Source: Ptychodera flava
Lineage: Eukaryota; Hemichordata; Enteropneusta; Ptychoderidae
Assembly (NCBI RefSeq): GCF_041260155.1
Contig: NC_091933.1
Span: 33,713,793-33,777,792 of the forward strand
DNA: 64,000 nt
Direction of reading: 5' to 3'
In this document: positions 59,527-64,000 of the stretch, one piece after another
Numbering within the stretch: the stretch's first letter is position 1
How the letters are laid out: each line of letters opens with the position of its first letter
Program-made: the position numbers and the translations under genes
The notes under the pieces: model-generated
The model's database searches: none
What the model was told of the DNA's origin: nothing
What the model saw: the letters and a program-made list of their open reading frames with translations, nothing else

Positions 59527-62500
59527 GTGAACCCTGCGATTCACGACCCAACTGCAGGGCTAGTGACAAATCACCCAGAGAAAATACTAAACAGATATTT
59601 CCTCGAGGACGGGGGCACATCAGTCAGGAGCGCAGACCTTGGTCATGGAAATGCAGAGCAGACGTCAAACATGGCGGTCTATCGCCGCAGTTTCCCGCTG
59701 CAAGTTCATCGTCCCCTGCGAGGCGTTCTCCCATAAAAAGGCTACCAGGTAAGGGTGTAGTGACAAGTTATCCCGAAAGCGGCGATGCACAGTTAACAAG
59801 GGAAACCATTTCAGCGAGAGAAAATGAAAATTCAACAAGGGTGACTGTTGGCGTTGGTCGTGGACGAGGACGTGGTGTTCGTAAGAACTTGAAGTCTCCT
59901 ATGGCAAAATCACAAAAACCGGTACAAATGGCAGAGTCCGAAGTCGAGTCTTTTAATTTAAATGACAGTAATGACTCTCAACAGGCTACCAAAAAGTTCC
60001 GCAAACCCATTGGTATCGCCACTGCGTTTACCAAACCAAAAGACATGTTGGCAAGACTTGTTCAGGACCATATGGAGCACAACCACCGCCTTGACAGAGC
60101 AACAATGCCCATCTCGCTAATGTACGAAGAAATGGCTACAGAGTCATGCAAGCCCACAGTCGACCACAATAGTAATAATCCGAACGAGAGAAATGCAGAG
60201 TTTAGCGATATCAAAAATCTTTCAGCCAGCCAATCAGATTCAGCCGAAGGGAATCCTAGGAATCGGAAACGAAAGTGGAACCGATCAATAGAAAGTGTGG
60301 AAATAGAGAAGCCTTTTCCCCATGACAATGAGAGCAGGTCGTGCTATGAGACCGATGAAAGCCGTCTTGGTAGTAACACGGTTACCAATTCCCCATGTGG
60401 AAATGTTCAGAATCCTCAAAATTCTCCAGAGGAAAGCAAACCCTATCTTCATAACACTGGTATTGATTCTGGTACTAACCATGCAACGACTGACGGAAGA
60501 CTTGTCGATGTCACACCAGAAGCTCCGAGAATTTCAATGACGACATCCACTCCCAATGAAGACGTGGAGATGGATGCGCTTGAAATGCTTTGTGAATCGT
60601 ACTGCCCGACAGACACCAGTGACAGCGACAGCGACTACAAAGACGCCATACAAACCCTGAGCCAAGAGTTCAGCCATGAGAGCCGAGGAACATCCATTAT
60701 TGACCAGCTTGGAGTCGAAGACACAGACTCAACTGGGGAAATCTTCAGCACACCTAGCAAGCCACTCGCTGACATGCGGATTGTTACGCCAAGATCTGAG
60801 AAACATGAAGGTGATTACAGAACCCGACAGAATGATTCACAGAATATACCAGCTGTATGGAATTCAAGATCTGACGTAGAAGGCCCAAGCCAGAGCACTA
60901 CTAGCAACAGAGAGAGTAAATATGCAGATTTTTCTGGGACGGTTGGCACAATGAACAATCCTGTACAGCATGAACATCCCATCTCATATCAGTCCTTTAG
61001 CCATGGCAACAATTGCAGATGGCAAAGCGGAAATGAAAGGATTCGCACGGTCCTGCCTCCCTTCCCAACATCGCCTCCTACTGAAGAATACCATGCTATG
61101 ATACCTCAGATGTACACTCCTTTGAAGACAGAGAATGATGTGTCCATGGATGACAGAGTACCTGTATTGCAACCAGCAGAAACACCTCATAGAAATGTGT
61201 GTGGAATCACTTCCAGTGAGCTTTTCCCTCGTCAGTTGGAATCATCAAAAAAAGCAACTGGAAAAAGTACTCCAGTGGATGATGCTCCATTGAAGGAATC
61301 CTTGAAGTGGCTGTTCAACGAAGACAAAAGTTTCAGTAGTCAAGGAGAAACCGATTTTTCCACAAGTGAGGAGATATCACAGTCTGAAGACCAGACTCCA
61401 GCCAGAGAAGACAGTGATTTCTCGTATGATAATGAAGATACTGTGGCTGCCTTTCCTTGTAAGATAAACAGAACACCGAGAAATGGCAGAGCATATGAGC
61501 TCCCTCCAAGGTTCCAGAAAATGCTGGCATTAAAGGCAAAGTCGGACACCTCGGGAGCACAGTTGCGGGGAACTTGGCGAAGGGATGATGCAACTTCAAA
61601 AGGAAAGACAAAGCCACGACTGGATACATCCCCTGATGACAGGAATATCAGCATCCGCAGTGCACCAGCTCTGCGTAGAAAACCAAGAGTGACATTAGCA
61701 TCTGGTGATACAAAGAGCTCCGAAGCTAAATCTGAGTTTTCTGCTGGCAGGCAGAACTTATCTGAAATGAACATTGATGAAAGCGTCTACAAGAAACAGT
61801 GGACCAGTGCGTATGAGAGATACAATCAAAGCCCAAAATTAAAAGCTTTATCAAAGACTCTGCCCATTGAGATGCCATCATGGAGAAAAAGAGAAATGCC
61901 TGACTTCCTGCCTCGCTTTGTAGAGAAAACACCTCCATTTGCCAAGTCAACACACACTGCAGGTAATTCACCAGACACCATTTCACCATCGTCTATGCCT
62001 TACTACAAACGAGTTCAGCAGTTCATGAATTCAACCGAGTGCCAGAACACAAGGGCCAAATTTGGATTTGTGGACACCCACTGCCACATTGACTACATGT
62101 TCACCCGGTTAAACTACAAAGGCACGTTCACCAGGTTCATGCAGGAAAACCACTTCCCCGAAAACTTCAATGGCTGTGTGGCTGTTTTCTGTGACCCGGA
62201 CGCCTTCTACACACAGATGTGGAAAGGCTTGCTGAAAGAGGACAAAGTGTGGGGAGCGTTTGGAATTCACCCCCACAGCTCCAACGGCTACAACGACATC
62301 GTTGAAACCAGGATGAAAGAGGCTCTGCAGCATCCGAGGGCAGTGGCACTCGGAGAAATTGGCCTGGATTACTCCGATCACTGCCGTTGCGACAAAGTCA
62401 CCCAGCACATGGTGTTTGAAAGGCAGCTGAGATTAGCCATTGAGCTTGGAAAACCGTTGGTTATCCATTCCAGACAAGCGGAAGATGATACGTGTGAAGT

Positions 62501-63492
62501 TCTGAAAAGGGTGGTCCCCAGAGACTACAAGATTCACAGACACTGTTTTACTGGAACAGCTGAACAAGCCAGGTAATTTCTTAACCTACATTAACATGTT
62601 TTGCTGTCAAATCAGAAGCCCTCTGTTAAACATTGTTTTCTCAAAATCCTGCCAATGATGTTGCTCTGAAGAAAAGTGTGCACTTGTAAACTAGTTAACC
62701 ATAACACCAAGGTTGGAGCTTGTTCAATAGCTGTCAGCTGACGCAACATGTTTTATTAACATTCAGTTCTAATCAAAAAGTGTTTAGTGAGTCATAAAAA
62801 GTGTAATTTCCAGATGATGACGTAAATGAATCTTAGTATTCTAGTCTTCATAAAAGTGGTAATATGATGCCTTCATTATATTTTTACATGATCTGCTTGT
62901 TGTCAGGTTATTACCAGACTGTTCAATTATTGCACACTTAATTCACTTTGTAAGAGTACGGAATCACAGTTGACAGTAAGCATTACTGTCACACAGTTCA
63001 TGCTAAAGACACTATATAAGTATAATGGCATAGTCTAATTATGTCTGAACATAATATTGACATGAGTTGGCAGGGAAAAGACATACATGTAGTACTAAGT
63101 TGATGCGTTTTCTCTGTAGGCATATACTGTCAGAATTTCCCAACTCCTACATCGGTCTGACAGCCCTTGTCACCTATCAGTCTGCCAAACAAGTACACCA
63201 AACTGCCACTGAGATACCTTTGGATAGGATTCTATTGGAGACCGATGCACCGTTCTTCCTACCCCAGCAAATCAAAAAGGTATAGTATTTGGTCAAACAG
63301 CTGGATGATACCATTTACAAATCTTGAAAAAATGTAAGAGGCACTGATACTGCAATTAAAAGAACGCCTTTATAATCGTAGGGACTTGCAAGATGATCTG
63401 AACAGTAATACATCTGCCTGTATTTTGACTGTCTGCCAATATTTCACTAATTCTTGCATGCATCTAATGCTTGAAAAGAAACATCAGTTTGT

Positions 63493-63527
<35 letters not shown>

Positions 63528-64000
63528 TACAATGTATACTATTGGGCTAGTTTAAAGTATGCAAATCTCATGATGATAATTAATGTTTGCTAATATCATA
63601 TTTTGAGCTCAATACTGTCACATCAGTTGTAGTGATCATATATTTTCAGAAAGATGAAAATTAAGAGAGAATCGTTTTACATAAACAAAAGTGTAGGATT
63701 TCTCTTGAGTCATATTTTTATCAAAAACTCATCTTTGATCTAAAATGCTGTAAGACTACAGTAACAGCTAACTCATGAGACCAACAATTGCTCAATGAAA
63801 TGGCTCATATCTTTGGGACACGGTAAAGTCATGTTGCATTGTTTTATTTTTTCTCCCATTTTGTATATCAGACTGATCGGTCGTTGAGGTGGTCCAACCC
63901 GGGTATGGCTGCCTGCGTTGCACAGGGCATCGCTGAACTGAAAGGCATTACCCTGCACCAGGTACTGTCTACCACACGGAAGAATGCCAGGGACATGTAT
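59523..64000 (+). CDS. TATDN2: TATDN2-like TatD-family metal-dependent deoxyribonuclease, 3' end off the window
   Basis: Exons 59523-62572, 63120-63279 and 63872-64000 (continuing past the edge) give at least 1113 residues. The first ~845 residues are low-complexity and Ser/Thr/Glu-rich with a GRGRGRGV patch, probably disordered, all on one 3-kb exon. The TatD domain starts at about 848. Metal-site residues are visible: H853 and H855 (DTHCHIDYM), H916 (GIHPHSS), E945 (LGEIGLDYS), H982 (LVIHSRQ), H1007 (IHRHCFTG) and D1059 (LLETDAPFFLP). All expected ligands are present, so the enzyme should be active. The last visible part, VLSTTRKNARDMY, is the usual TatD C-terminus, so few codons are missing. 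The segment IPLDRILLETDAPFFLP matches the TATDN2 subfamily, but this protein is longer than human TATDN2 (about 760 residues). TatD enzymes are 3'-5' exonucleases or AP endonucleases. An in-frame TGA at 59496 supports the 59523 start unless splicing adds an upstream exon. Confidence 0.95.
63488..63530. repeat. (TTTA)n microsatellite
   Basis: About ten TTTA tetramers in the second intron of the TATDN2-like gene. Confidence 0.9.

Overview
The window looks like about 64 kb of an invertebrate animal nuclear genome. It has intron-rich genes with GT-AG splice sites, AT-rich non-coding DNA, many microsatellites and abundant decayed transposable elements. A short TTAGGG-type interstitial telomeric block and the gene set fit a deuterostome or a lophotrochozoan. 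I cannot fix the species from sequence alone. Only four protein-coding genes are supported. About 93% of the window is intron or intergenic DNA.

Layout: (1) 4918-15706, minus strand: twelve 5' exons of an aminoacylase-1 (ACY1) gene. The last ~100 codons lie off the left edge. Its introns hold a 1.8-kb TIR element, a LINE/SINE tail, a ~117-bp minisatellite with inverted blocks, a TTAA-flanked MITE and a telomere-like block. (2) 15707-23784: intergenic, with a Helitron/Helentron-like repeat group. One member contains a 226-bp tandem array carrying nuclear-receptor half-sites. (3) 23785-36486, minus strand: a four-exon CD225/dispanin gene with a ~9.6-kb first intron full of mobile-element remnants and one near-perfect hairpin. 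(4) 36487-48777: intergenic, with foldback elements, long (AT)n tracts, a degenerate Penelope-like retroelement and a MITE with a target-site duplication. (5) 48778-51153, plus strand: an ABHD14A-like alpha/beta hydrolase in three coding exons. (6) 51154-59355: intergenic microsatellites and foldback elements. (7) 59523 to the right edge, plus strand: a TATDN2-like TatD nuclease with a very long disordered N-terminus, cut by the window end.

The genes do not form an operon-like unit. ABHD14 and ACY1 are, from established knowledge, immediate neighbours in vertebrates, where read-through transcripts are known. Here they lie within 33 kb on opposite strands with a dispanin gene between them, which suggests an old linkage later rearranged. 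The most unusual non-genic signals are the nuclear-receptor half-site array at 17.5-19.0 kb, two near-perfect hairpins each bracketed by direct repeats (33.3 and 47.3 kb), and the frame-preserving minisatellite with block inversions inside ACY1.
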